The notes under the pieces are model-generated. The model was not told where the DNA came from, did no database searches, and worked only from the letters and a program-made list of their open reading frames with translations. Of a DNA stretch of 52,252 bases, positions 12,881-25,210 are shown in pieces. How positions within the stretch are numbered: the first letter of the stretch is position 1; every line of letters begins with the position of its first letter. Location of the stretch: contig WION01000369.1 in assembly GCA_015039365.1 (NCBI GenBank), positions 1-52,252 of the forward strand, written 5' to 3'. Source of the DNA: Amanita rubescens. Lineage: Eukaryota; Basidiomycota; Agaricomycetes; Agaricales; Amanitaceae. A program made the translations under genes and the position numbers.

Positions 12881-13862
12881 AAGCATACGCTGCCAACATA
12901 ACGTCCTATCAAGCAAAGGATGAGACATGTGGGCTGTTCAGGCTATACGGCGCGAGTGGAAAACAATGGAGACGGACAGAAGGGTCCAGTACTTACGAAG
13001 GTGTGTTCATCCCGTTTTGTATATACCCTGACCCTCTTCCGCAGGCCTCAAATCCTTCATTCATGCTGCCGCCAACACCTTGATCCACACCCGCCCATCC
13101 ACCACCCAAATGCGACCTCAACGTTTATAAACTCCACATCGATGCTGTCTCCCGCCTGATTACATCGACAAGCGTCAGGATATTCTTATTGGATCTTTCG
13201 CGAGATTCGCGATGAAAATCCAATTTTGGAGAGTCGTGATATTGCCCGGGATCTTATTCCATTCTGCTCGAGCCAAGTCCATGACACCTCCAGATCAACG
13301 TCTTACGTCCCAGGATAGCCAAGGATCACTCGATAAGACAAGTCGCGTCGAAAATGAATGAACGTTCGTTAACTTGTGACACGTTCTGCTCTTACTGACT
13401 ATGCAAACAGAATTTCAAAGATTAACGATATAGATATACGTGAATGAATCTCCTCCACGTCGTACCGCCTGGAGGTACATTTTTGAATTCTCAAAGAAAC
13501 CTGCTGCCCTTAACCGAACGGATCTGTTGCGCCTGAGGCATTCCGGCCGTTCAATCACGCGGAATTCGCTGGAAATGACTGAACGACAGTAACAATCCGT
13601 AACAAGCCCGGTTGTGTAAGATCATGATCCAGGCGGTTAACACTCATGCTACACTATTTTTAACCGTGAAGTGAGAAGTTTGGTCGTCTCAGGTCGTCTC
13701 GCTGTCGTCGCATCATGATCATGTCAACGATTCAAGACAATGCGCCATGTTCCGTCATAAGCCGAAACCCGGAGCGGAGCAGGGTCTTCAGCTTAAAGGC
13801 GAACGGTTTCCCTTTATTCAACCCAGGCTGGCCCTCAGAACGAACTTTGAAAGACTCACAAC
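12881..13862. other. Decayed sequence, no intact gene
   Basis: No gene can be supported. A short stretch near 13165-13265 reads like old coding sequence (DKRQDILIGSF, then RDENPILESRDIARDLIPF in a neighbouring frame) that I cannot identify. It may be debris from the same decay that broke the phosphomannomutase. Confidence 0.35.
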
Positions 13863-14368
13863 ATGCGACTCTCTATCATTTCCATCCTCGTCTTCATCTC
13901 CACAGTATGTGCCTTACCATTGCTCCCTAGGTATAACAACGATATTCAAACCATCTCAGTATGTCCCATGCTGCCTCGTACCTCTTAACGTCCTGCCACT
14001 AACTAGTTTTTCGTAGTTTGTAGAAACGAGCCACCCCCAAAACAATTGCAGAACTTAAAACACGACTTGGCCACAATCTTGTATTTCGCTCGAGCGAACT
14101 TGAGGTGATCTACGATCAGCGGGACGCTCTAATGGGAGGCACACCCTTGCTTGATCCTTTATATCAATTGACAGACGGATATGGCGCTGAACGTGATGCC
14201 ATGATCAGAGGGTTTTTTCCAAATGCGAAGGATAAAGACGTCATCCAAGAAGTTATGCGTCTTTACGATGACGGCAGGTTATGCGCATTTGCGGAGAACC
14301 TCTCAAATAGACAATATCCACGCTACATGATAGTCTTGGTGCCACATGTGGTCGGAGGGAAAACTTGA
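13863..14368 (+). CDS. Small secreted protein
   Basis: The two exons are 13863-13958 and 14024-14368 (146 aa). Residues 1-18 are a clear signal peptide (MRLSIISILVFISTVCA) followed by LPLLPR. The mature part is charged and has no recognisable domain (ELKTRLGHNLVFRSSELEVI, DGYGAERDAMIRGFF). It has few cysteines, so it is not a typical disulphide-rich effector. The intron has a plausible branch point (CTAAC). The splice acceptor at 14022-14023 was chosen because it joins the signal peptide to the long downstream frame in phase. The function is unknown. Confidence 0.6.
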
Positions 14369-15327
14369 TAGGTGTTTGGATGACTTGTCGAAAGAGGATT
14401 ATATGCGCAGTACTAGCACTGAGTACTGAGTTACCAATTGGAATTGTGGCTTCCGATACATTAAATCTCTAAGCGGCTGCACCGTTGCAGAGGTAACCGG
14501 TCATCGATGAGCGCAATTCACTAAAACCTTTCAGTTACAAGACGTTGAAGGAGTCACTTCGTCGTTAAGGAGCAGGGTGCTTACAACATCATCTGGACAT
14601 TTGACCTCTTGCACAGCGTAATAATTTTGGTCTACGTGGCCGTAACATGGAAGATTTTGCTGAAGAGTTTTGGAAATAACAATTTACGTTAAACCGACTG
14701 GAAACAAAGACGTTGGGAGGTAATGTATATTTGAACGGTACCTACCAGCTCATTTACGCAGAGCGGCATGATCGTGGTAGTGTTGAAGTTGTATTTTGGA
14801 CTTCTCGGAAGAGGGTAAGCCGGAGATCCCAGAGTTTGAGCCTTTCAATGTGAACATAACATCGTCAAGCATCAGCGCCGCTCCGGGAGACTGGGTAGGA
14901 GTCTGCATCGTATCCGAGTCTTGAGCAAGTTGACGATGCCATGAGTCCACATCGATCAGATTGGTCCAGGGCTGTGCGATAATTTTGCTTCAGCCGATGT
15001 GTCTAAACGTGTACTAATAGTTGACTAAGGTATCAGCGTCAAACGAGTAGGCATTTGGAGAATATTGTCGAACTTACTGGGGACAACTGGTGACTTGTTT
15101 CAACAGAATATTAATTAATACTGTGGCTCATTTGCAGTGTCCAGACCACCTCCTCCCCTCGTCCCGGAACTAATGCGGCGTGATTCCAACAAGTTTAGCA
15201 AGCTGAGTCGGCCATGTTCGGACACTCAAAATATCGAAGACGGGTAGTGAAGCTCACCTCTACTCCAAACCCGCCAACTTAACGCTACCTGCCTAGGCGA
15301 TAAATATTACTCCATCTTTTTGCTTCT
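14369..15327. other. Intergenic, no supported gene
   Basis: Nothing here is convincing as a gene. A 66-aa minus-strand frame at 14750-14950 has neither start nor splice context. The right end should hold the promoter of the HET gene. Confidence 0.4.
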
Positions 15328-17498
15328 ATGTCATCCGAGTGCGCTGGTACGTGATCAAGACATTCTTCGCTTTAATTTGAAATTCCTAATGATATATAGA
15401 GCATCCTTTATCACCTTCACACCTTCCTAGACCCCCTCTTGCACCTGCAGTTCACCGACACACCTTTAAGCCTACGCCTTGGTTAGGGGGAAAGCACGAT
15501 GGGTACCCTCTATTATCATTCAAGGACTATCTCAAAAGTCGGACCGCCACCAGCGAAGAAAGTGCTGCCTCTGCTCAAAGTCATCTCACGTTTGGGCTTT
15601 TGGAGGCAGTCATGGAGACAAAGCTTTCCGAAAGTATCCTTCTATCAAATAAAGACGGATGTACAGTCCTTGTCGACGACCACCTCCCGAACCTGCTAGC
15701 CGACTGGCGTTATCGGATACGACAACTCGCCCGGACCGATATCAATAAATGCCGTCAGTGGGCGGAGCGCGTCGAAGAAACATTATCATTCGCAAACCGT
15801 TTACTCTTTCTCGAAGTCACACAACCCAGTCTGAGCCGTTTTCGGCTGGACCATATTCCTCAACATTCTCATTTTTCAATTCTACTAACAATTGCTGCCA
15901 TCGGAGAAGCTCTCACGTCTTCGAAGCGAATGTTCCCATACGTGCCTCGACAGGGCCTCTCCTGGTCGTTCATAGATGGTGTCGCCGATCTTCATCAGAA
16001 AGATATGATTCAAAGTGGATGGTGCCCGTTCGTCACTAGGGTTGTTGGCAGCACTGGGATTTGTGCTTTGGGTTACGCAAGCACAAAGAGCCCCTTCGTC
16101 CGTGATGGCAGTGATGGTCATGCAAAATGCAGTGCGGCAGCGTGTGTTATCGATAATATCGACACTAGCACGTATCGCAATAGGCATGTGGTGCCTTCGT
16201 GCGAATGTCCGTTCATAAAACCTCCGTTAGAGGCAGTCCTACAGGCCCTACAATTGGGAGAGATTCCCGTTGTACAATACGACTCAATGAAGAATGAGCT
16301 CTTAGTTCTTCGAGCGTCCGAGATTTCTTACGTCGCAATATCTCATGTCTGGGCGGATGGGTTGGGGAGTACGACAGAGGGCGGGCTTCCGACATGTCAG
16401 ATTCAGGGTCTTTCAAAAAAGGTGAAACAAATACTATCTAGCGACACGGGTGCATTCTGGATGGATTCGCTGTGCGTCCCCGAAAAGCGAGAGTTGCGGA
16501 AGCGGGCGATTGGTCTCATGGCGAAAACTTACAGAGATGCGAGTGCAACGCTTGTACTGGATTCTGGGATCCGACACTGTTCGGTATCTGCCCCTTTGGA
16601 GGAAGAACTGCTTTCCATCCTATCGTGCGGATGGATGCATCGCCTTTGGACTTTGCAAGAAGGCTTGTTAGCCCGCTGCCTTATGTTTGCTTTTGCGGAT
16701 GGCCTGAAGAACATCGATGATCTGATTCCTGTCGGAGAAGATCTTACCGACTGTCTCTTAACAAACCTGTGTAGCGAGATCTTCCGACTGACTAAATACC
16801 AACGTTCCCTCCGCATGGATTCCGGAGCATTTAGAATCGGTGATATAGTGCGTTCCCTAGTGTGGAGGACGACGAGTAGGGCTGAAGACGAGACGCTGGC
16901 CATTGCCGGTTTGGCGAATGTCGATGCACGAGAGTTGATAAACCTACCTCCACATGAACGGATGAGAACTTTTCTGCTTCAGGTTGAAAAACTCCCACCT
17001 AATGTCATATTTATGTCCGGGCCGAAGCTCAAGGTCCCTGGCTTCTTCTGGGCGCCGCAGGCTCTGCTGCAAAAGGGAGGGTCTTTTATGGCCATCTCAG
17101 GCGAATACGACGCCATTTGTACGCCGAACGGCCTTCTTGCGGAGTACGCAGCCGTTTGCTTTGGGCTCAAGTCAGTCCGGAATGACGTTCAGTGGTTTCT
17201 GTTTGACGCGTCGAAAAATTGCTACTACAAAGCCAGGGTACCGATTCCAGACAACCCTGGAAGCGAATATTCCTGCAACGCGTTACTCATGATGAAACTA
17301 CCACGGCCATTGGAACTGGTGGTATGTGCGGCTGTGTTGGTAACGGGAGCGGATGCGGAAGAGCAGGGGGATCGAATGGTTTGTGAATATAAGCAGAGGC
17401 TCTCTCTGGAGGAGGTTCCCCAGTTCCAGATTCGAGAGGAGAACCCAGAGGATGTAGTAAGGGCAAAATCTGGAAGAATGTTGACGAGGGTTATGTAA
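15328..17498 (+). CDS. HET-domain protein
   Basis: The two exons are 15328-15346 and 15400-17498, joined in phase, giving 705 aa. A HET (heterokaryon incompatibility) domain starts at about residue 317 with YVAISHVWADGLGS. It continues through FWMDSLCVPE, a KTYRDASATLVLD segment and RLWTLQEGLLA, the order seen in HET proteins. The roughly 300-residue N-terminal region and the C-terminal part have no recognisable domain. HET domains, related to TIR folds, trigger cell death on non-self recognition in ascomycetes. In basidiomycetes the family is common but rarely tested, so the role here is inferred. No partner sensor domain was recognised. Confidence 0.82.
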
Positions 17499-17779
17499 GC
17501 TGTGGCTGGAAGCTGGAATAGCGAGTTGCAAAGGCCCACTTATCAAAGTGTATGGCAGGACCGTCCTTTTTTCAACGTACTAAGCTCCTGTTTTTATCTC
17601 TGTTAGTCGACCGCCCATTGAGAACTGGGTTACCCGGTCACGCGTCACGTTCAGTTGAACATTCGAAGTTCAAATGTCATGGTGCGCAACACTACCTCGG
17701 AATATAGATACAACAATCTGCACATACAAAAAAAGACTAAGGCCTGTGAGGGACTAGTGAAGTCTTATCTCGTCCTATC

Positions 17780-20122
17780 TCAGGGACTGAACCTCGGCAA
17801 CATTCGTTCGTCCTTGAACCTTTGTGATTTCCTAACCTTCTCGATCGCGTAGTAGATAAAGTAGACCGGCCACCCAACCCTTTGCCAGAACGACATTTCC
17901 CTGTTTAACAAGGCAACGAGGATCCAAACGGTTATCCCCGTCAGAGCAACCGTCGTTTCGAAGTATTGTGATAAAGTGGCTCGCCCAGAGTCAATTCCTT
18001 GCACGTGCATGCCAAATATGCCCTTGGTAATGTCAATGGGCGAGGCCGGCACGTAGGAGGGAGAGCATACCGCTATAAACGTTGCTGGGAGGAAAACCAT
18101 GGTAAGATAGGCTATTTGCATAGTAATATAGCCTATTTGCTTCATCTAATTTGACGGTCAACGTCGAACCCTGCTTATTTCTTCGTACAGATTCGAATAC
18201 TTACAGCTATGTTATATTAATTGATATCCAATCCAAAGGAGCTGGTAATACCGAGACTTACCACCACTATCGCTGACCGTAGCCTCTGTCATCCTTAGCG
18301 TGGTTTTACTGTCGATCTTCAGGTGGATCGTCATCCAGTCCATTGGGAATTAGGTCAGTGGGAAATACTCACGAGATCAACGATGTCCTTCAACCGTCTG
18401 TCTTGCCTTGAACACTCTCTATCTAGCCGTTCGATCTGTTCTAGCAAAGTTGCACACTCCCTGCGAAGCAAAGGATCAGATTTACTTTTTTGAGCGTGAG
18501 TAAGAGCAGGGTTCGGCGTGTTTAAGATGAAGGTGACAGTCCTCTTAAACGCAACCAATAAAGAAGAATACTGTAGAAGATGTGCGCGGATGACGTGCAG
18601 CCCATCCGTATCCCTAGATGATATCTGGATCACACCCATTTCCTAGATATAACCAGGGTCAGAGCATAATCGCCCATGCTAATGTATAACTTACCACCAC
18701 GCATATATGCTCATAGAGGCGCTGGAAGGCTTCATCCCATGCGTACATCGCATGCCAGATGACGATCAATAGGAGGAATGTCGGATCGTCAGTTTGTCTC
18801 AGCATCCTTTGCCAATAGACGTTGCGACCTATCAAGCGGGTAAACCATAGCATGACGTAACCACATTCGACGGACCAGCATATTGTAGCCTTTCATATAG
18901 ATAAAATGCTCTTGTAGTAGGGAGACCGAAATTTGCATGGAATGAAATCATAGTATTCCCTGCAATATTGCGAACTAGATGTACCGAGAGGAGATCTAAA
19001 ATGAGTGTTCTATTATCTACAACATGATCAGTCTCATCATATATTCTAGGTATAAACTGTGGCTCACTTGACTCGAGTCTTAACGGCGCATGTATGTCGA
19101 TCATTTGCGAAACTAATCATTCAACGATACTTAACTTCTCGTGGCCGAGTAGTAAAAGAGACGACTTACACAATCTTCCGAGACCTGGAATACCGTGCAT
19201 AACAGGCGATATATTCTCTGCATTTAGCGACTGTACGAAAGGAAGGATAATTGATATGTCTAAAAGTATTCAGAACAAGATCAGGCAAATAACCGATACC
19301 ACGCACGATCGCCAACGCCGTGTCGTAAATCCTCCTGAAAGTGCGAGGGGATCCAGTTCAATGACGAAGAGAAGAAGACCGGCTCAATGTTATATCTGTG
19401 GGGATCGGCGGCATTGGGATTAGAAGGAATATAGTGAAGATTGGCCTACTTTCCGCCAAGCATGCGCAGAGCGGGCCCCGTCATATTCTCCACAAATAAT
19501 GCCCTCACTCTCATTTTCGGTTTTTGCTACAAAAGGATTATTTCTTTCGATCGGCTCAAAAAAAGGGAAAAAACGGACGTTATCAGCCTTGAACCGATCC
19601 CACTCCTTGTCCAACACCGTAACGTCATTTGAGTCGTTCATATCCATTGTTCCACCATCGTGAAATATACCCTCCTTATCAACGTCTAGCTTGAATATCA
19701 CGCATTTCTTGGTGCGGTCGTACTCCGTAATAGCGTCATGAATTTTGCTTTTCTTCACTTGGTTCAATGTCCAGTTGGGAAAGCGAGACTGAGGGTAGTT
19801 TTTCCAGCAAGCGCCTTTGCACTCCGTGTGGTCACAATCATCGGGCACCGGTGGTTCCTCTGAGTTTAGTAGCCCCTGATCGACACCTGGTGATAATAAG
19901 TCGATTTGAACTTCTGACGACACCATACTAACCATCTCGTACATCTATCCAGGGCCAAGGGGCCGAAGGTACTGCATGTCGGTAAGAAGGAGGCGGGACG
20001 CGACTTGGTCCGACAAAGTCTCTGGTGAATTCTAAGTTTATCTTGTTCAGCTTCTGATGCTCAGAACGAAAAGGGATGGTTTCATACTCAGCACTACGTG
20101 GGGAAGAACCATGAGTGATCAC
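17780..20122 (-). CDS. CorA-like membrane protein
   Basis: This matches an agaricomycete family with a CorA-type magnesium-transporter C-terminus. The exons are 19933-20122 (5' end unresolved), 19579-19886, 19450-19526, 19307-19395, 19170-19259, 19068-19112, 18876-19016, 18695-18828, 18373-18642, 18262-18316, 18205-18206, 18071-18145 and 17780-18022. Landmarks are WPWIDVRDG, MRVRALFVENMTGPALRML, SSSLNWIPSHFQED, LLSVHLVRNIAGNT, RNVYWQRML, VIRAHLLQY and LTMVFLPATFIA. Two transmembrane segments lie near the end. The CorA GMN motif reads GMH here, so ion transport is doubtful. No ATG opens the first exon in frame, so an upstream exon is probably missing. Exon 11 is 2 nt. Confidence 0.72.
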
Positions 20123-20956
20123 GAAGGAGGGGGGTGTACGCCCGTCGGAAATCTTCTCCTCTTATGTGTTGGTGCCAAGAACGTCGTTCCTGAACCAGCT
20201 AGCACTGCATTCAAATTTATCAACAATTGATTCTGTCATCAATGCTAAGCCAGGGGAGGCGCCAGCACAAGTCCAGACAGACTTAGAACGGGAAGAGACG
20301 GTGCAAGAAGCGTTCTCTGCAATATCCGACGTTAGCTAAAGTCATAGCCGGTTGAAAGCTACTAGGACCATACCTCTCACCCTTCCATTCAACGACAACC
20401 AGCCCAGACCCGAAACACGAGTGTAACAGCAATCGCTGCCGTACGTGCAAATAAATGCCGCACATCATTCAAAACGTAAACGCACATGACTTCGAATTGA
20501 ATCTTCTCTTTTCTTTGATTTTGGTAATTCAATTCAAAAAAAGCTGTGCCTTCTACTAATCCATAGCAGATTGATTGCGGCAGGTGGGCAGGAATGCACC
20601 GCGAGGGCAGGTACGAGCGCCAGTCCAAACGGAAGAACTGGCGGAACTTGGACTCTGGACGGAACAAGTTGGTGCCAACAGTAGAGTTACTACGGGGGGA
20701 CATACGGCAAACTCCGCCTCCGATTAGGTTGCGGGGATCTGCCAATTACGGAATTGCCTCTCGTCCCTGGCTAACAGTTTGTTACTGTTTATCTGACTTC
20801 TTCCTTTGCGCGTCGTAAAGTAGCAGAATTGAACATGGCTATGGTAAAAACTGCTAGTACCGTGCACCCAAGAATTTCAATTGCTTAATCTCGTGGTACT
20901 AGAATAAACGAACTCATAATGAAGAACAGGGAAACAAACGGAAAAGACGGAAGTCG
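20123..20956. other. Intergenic; may contain a missing 5' exon of the CorA-like gene
   Basis: The first exon of the CorA-like gene (-) probably lies here. One candidate is a minus-strand ATG near 20250 that opens a short frame with WFRNDVLG, but I could not join it to 20122 in phase. The plus-strand frame at 20115-20339 is antisense to that region. Otherwise I see nothing. Confidence 0.35.
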
Positions 20957-23856
20957 ATGGTATAATATCAGAACGGATTTGGTGGAATATCCCACTAAAC
21001 ACTTTCTAGTTTGATGTACGCGATTTTTTGGACATCCAAGCCGCAGAAAGTGGTGAAAGCGATGAGGAAGCAGACTACATCGAGAACGAACGTAAGTCAA
21101 TACGCGCGCGAGACGCGTCAATATTGATTAACTCGACTTTCGAATGCAGTTCTAGAATTCATCGATAACAATTCTGATATACCAGGACTTAGCTCCTCAG
21201 CTGTATCGCAGGCACTGGTAGCTTCGGGATCAGATAATGACAACCTCCCTTTGGATTCGCGTTTGGATGCCATCATCAATAGGTATGAAGCCACAGCGGC
21301 GAACGAAGAAGGCAGCGAAAATGAGGTGGATGAGAACATGACCATATTTACTGAGCGCATCATGCGACCACAACCTTCTGTCAACGACCCCAACTTTTGG
21401 AGAGTTCGCGTGCGAGTAAGTCGACATAGTACCTACGGCATTTCTAAATCTGACACAAAACGTACGTAATGAAGGCAGGACAAGAATTGGAAAGTTTTGC
21501 TCTCTTGCACAGCCGTCTCCAGCGTCACCCAGAATTGGCATTGTCGGTAATCTTGCCTGTGGCTTGTCGCACGTGGATAGGCGTTGAATCCTGTTCTCGA
21601 GCACATGTAGAGAAGCTTTGTCGAGACTTATCCACGATCCGTCATCCATTGGACATTTCGCTCGTGCCTGTCGAAGAGCGAGTAGCATGGCTGCGCTGTC
21701 ATTATATGGCACCCCATGTTGTGTCTCCGTCATGGGTGAGGTTGCAGAAGGCTCCGGTACTGAAGAGCATGGACGTCAATCGGAATATAATCAAGTACGC
21801 AGGTGATCTCGCATTTGTTCATGAAATGCAAAACGGGCCCATGGTCAATATTTGGTTGATCCCGCGGCTGCCTGTTGCAATTGCGAGTGACGTCTCTTGC
21901 AATCCGAATGGGGCGGAACGAACAAAACGCCAGACAAAAAGGTTACCTCGGCTTTTACATCCCAAGGCGGTCGGGGAGCCACAAGAATTGTTGGACATGG
22001 CGCACCTGTTCGATCCAAACGTGTATTGGTATCCTGGGCGTCGCCACAAGCTAGAGACCATTGGACCGGGAATATATCGGCTGAACGACGAAAGGGATGG
22101 GGATGAGTATATCCCGCCTTTTGCTGTTTTCACAGTCCCGGTTGAAGCGCTGCATACGGATGGCATTGGGCCAAAATTAAGTGAATTGAAACTATTTGCT
22201 GAGGGAATGGCTATCGGTGCCAAGCAACTTAATTTTCCAGCTCCATCTCCGGAATTCATGCGATGGTCATATGAATGCCATGTCGCTGCTCCTATCGAGA
22301 TCGGGAACAAGGTGGAAGTTGATATGAAACCGGGCACAGTGCGGGGGATCGTCGACGACGTTCACTTTGACCAAGTATCTATACGCATGAATGGCACTCA
22401 GGAATATATAACAGTAGATGCCGAACACGTCCGAAGGTTCTATGAAGTCGGCGACGCTGTGAAGGTCATGAAATCGTCACATCATTCCGATCGCGAAGGC
22501 TGGGTGGTATCTACTGAGGATGATCAAGTCGCCGTATTCGATCGCGCGCTAAAGGAAGAGGTACGGATGCCGTTTTCTCCCTCGATTAAAGTAATGAATT
22601 CAAAATAGTTTGATGTAAAATCTTGGCAACTTATTCCGTATGACTATCATGAGCAGGGATTTCCTCTTAAAATCCAAGTCAACGACGTGGTGCAAGTGAT
22701 ATGCCCCACATCACCTCATTATCATAAAGTGGGAAAGGCTAGCTGCGTTGCTGAGACAAGCGTCGAAGTGATTGAGCATGACACGAACACGAAGGTAAGT
22801 CAATATCTTTCGTGCTGAATCCGAAACATATGTATGGTAATTGTGGTTGCAGTTTGTGGTGCCGACTTGGTTTCTGGAGATAGACGGCGCCAAAGGGCGT
22901 ACATCCCAGCATGCCTCAGAGGCACCCGAGTCGCTCAACGAGCATTACCACGACCGTTATAAAGAGCTTGTTAACACTTGGGTCGTCGTAGTTGGAGACC
23001 ATCGAGAAAAGGGTCTATACGGCAGGATACGAGAACATCTAGGAGACCAGGTTCTACGTGTTGAGGCGAGATCTGGATCCCGGCTGGTGGACATACACGT
23101 TGATTTTCTGCTGACGGCGTAAGTAACCTAAATCATGCACATTCGTAAGTGAGCTCAACCCGATTTAAGAGAAGAAAATGGTAAAGATTTACGGCAATAT
23201 CACGTTGGCCGCTACTACCAGATACCTGCTGGGGTCGAATATAAAATAAACAGTTTCCTGAGGCAGCCAGAGCGAGCGTCGACGCCCATGCCCGCAGCCG
23301 ATGGTCAGGTAGAAGTTAAAGTTAAACTTGAACCCGCACTGGAACAAGAGCGCGTACCTATGATTTCGTATGGCGATCAAGGTACTTTTTCCGTGTTGCC
23401 TGATTTATCCGTACTCACGTCCTATTGATAGTGCTTCCTTTTAACTGGATGATGCAACATGGATTAGTGACGAAACGGATCTTTGCCCACATCCGCAATA
23501 GTCAACCGGTCTCCAATGCTGGGGGCTTTGCGAAAGGATACCATGAAGGAGAAAGAGTAATGATCCAGTCCGGTGAAGAAGTGAATGCAATACAGGTTCA
23601 TGCAAAAACGCAGATAATTACAATTCCGGGGTGGTTCCTGATCCCCCAGATGCCGACAAGGAGGGGACAGGATGTTGTCGTCATCAGTGGTGAGAAGGCC
23701 GGTGAAGAATTCCTCACCCGTAAGCCTGATGGAGATGGCACATTTCCACTCGGTCGTCGAGGTTACACGGGTAATGCCTTGTTTACCATGGACGCGAGCA
23801 GATTGGCCAGGTGTGATCCAATTAGTACAAAGCCACTGAAGAGGGAACTGAAGTGA
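20957..23856 (+). CDS. Spt5-like protein with NGN and KOW domains
   Basis: The eight exons are 20957-20959, 21010-21091, 21150-21415, 21475-22560, 22609-22794, 22853-23118, 23170-23381 and 23432-23856 (841 aa). Exon 1 holds only the start codon. An acidic N-terminus is followed by FWRVRVR, a region resembling the Spt5 NGN domain (residues about 115-200, ending LVPVEERV). Repeated KOW-like segments come next (YAGDLAFVHEMQNGP, GTVRGIVDDVHFDQVSI, EVGDAVKVM, REGWVVSTEDDQVAVF). True Spt5 is larger and ends in a C-terminal repeat, absent here, so this is a paralogue rather than the housekeeping elongation factor. An apparent stop at 22606 lies in a 48-bp intron. The family assignment is from memory. 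Confidence 0.62.
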
Positions 23857-25210
23857 CGCATTTTTAAAAATTGTAATTTATGTACATAATCCTTTGTGGT
23901 GCAACTGAGAAAAAGACGTTCAATCGAACATGGCGAGAAAAAAAATAAGACAGAATTTCTGGAGCCAAGATTCAACAGCCAACTTTCAATCATCACTCCA
24001 AACGTCGTAATTCATAATTTAGAACTTTTGCAAAGCCTGCAACGTTGGTGGATGGCTGGCTATTGGGATCGTAAAAGGGTAAGACGGCTGTGACGGTGAG
24101 GATGGATTCATCGCCTGTGCAATATTGTAATTCTTCGTGGAATAACGAAGAGTTGGCGCTGCGAGTCATCCAGATCGATGGTGTTACATCCGATACCCTG
24201 GTGGGCCGAGTATTCCTAGCTTTTTTATGCGTGCCCGTTAGATGTATGCAAAAGCTCGAGCGCTAGGGGTTCGTCGGGATTAGATAACAGTAAACTAGGT
24301 TTAAACATACTGAACGTTGAACGCCGAACGCGAATACGCACTCAAAGGAATAGGTCATATGGGTATACTTGAACCAACCCATTCCGGAGACAGGGAACGC
24401 TGGAGGTGGCGTGCCAACCCGCGTACCACGCCGACGCGACTTTGCGGTGTCCCCAGTTGGCTCCGTCTCTTGCATGCATCATCGCGGGATCAGCTAGTGT
24501 AAATCAATATATTTCCAGCGCCCAGTGATGGCTTCACGGCGCCATCGTACAACGTTTTGAGCGTGTAGTTTCTTCATTCTGTCGACTTGTCTATGAAGGA
24601 TAGGAACATGGAGTACTTCCAGCGAGGCTACTCGCGGCCCTCTCGTTCGTAGATGTGGTTTTTATGCTAAAACAAACAGAAAATCGGGGATAGAACTCAC
24701 TTAGGTTACCAATGAAACAATCGCCCTCGCGTGATCCTTCAATCCTTCCGGAGAACACCCGTTGAGACATGGCTTTCCTTCTATGATTGTTATACTGCAA
24801 AATAAGATGGGGGGCCGGGTGCTGCTGGCCAGAAAAGCTCAAAAAGTGGGATCTTGGCCAAGGCATTGACCCGGGGAATTGCCCAAGGTCCTGCTCATCA
24901 TTTTATGTAATGACTTAGCTGGATAGTTTCACGAGTCTATTAGATAGAGGCCGTGCATACATACGTGATAAGGGCTTGCTGGTATTGGAGAATGGGATTG
25001 GAATGGAGTGATGCTAGCAAAATGCGCACTTTCACAGTGACATTTAGTAGGAGAGGAGGTCAATCACCGGTTACGTGAAAACTGAAACTTCTACATCGCG
25101 CAGCTCGTTGTACATAATTCAAAAAGGTGACATATTCGAATAATATTACACTGGATATATATACTACGCACGTCAGCAACACGCATACAACAAAGAGATA
25201 TGCACATACC
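23857..25210. other. Intergenic, no supported gene
   Basis: I see no gene. Scattered short frames on both strands, such as the minus-strand frame at 24591-24866, show no domain or splice structure. Much of the stretch is AT-rich. Confidence 0.4.

Noticed and set aside
20115..20339. Plus-strand 74-aa frame
   Set aside because: It is antisense to the 5' region of the CorA-like gene, with no start context, domain or splice partner.
22606..22608. In-frame TAG suggesting that the Spt5-like gene is broken
   Set aside because: The TAG is the 3' end of a 48-bp GT-AG intron (22561-22608). Removing it keeps the frame and gives a better KOW-like sequence.
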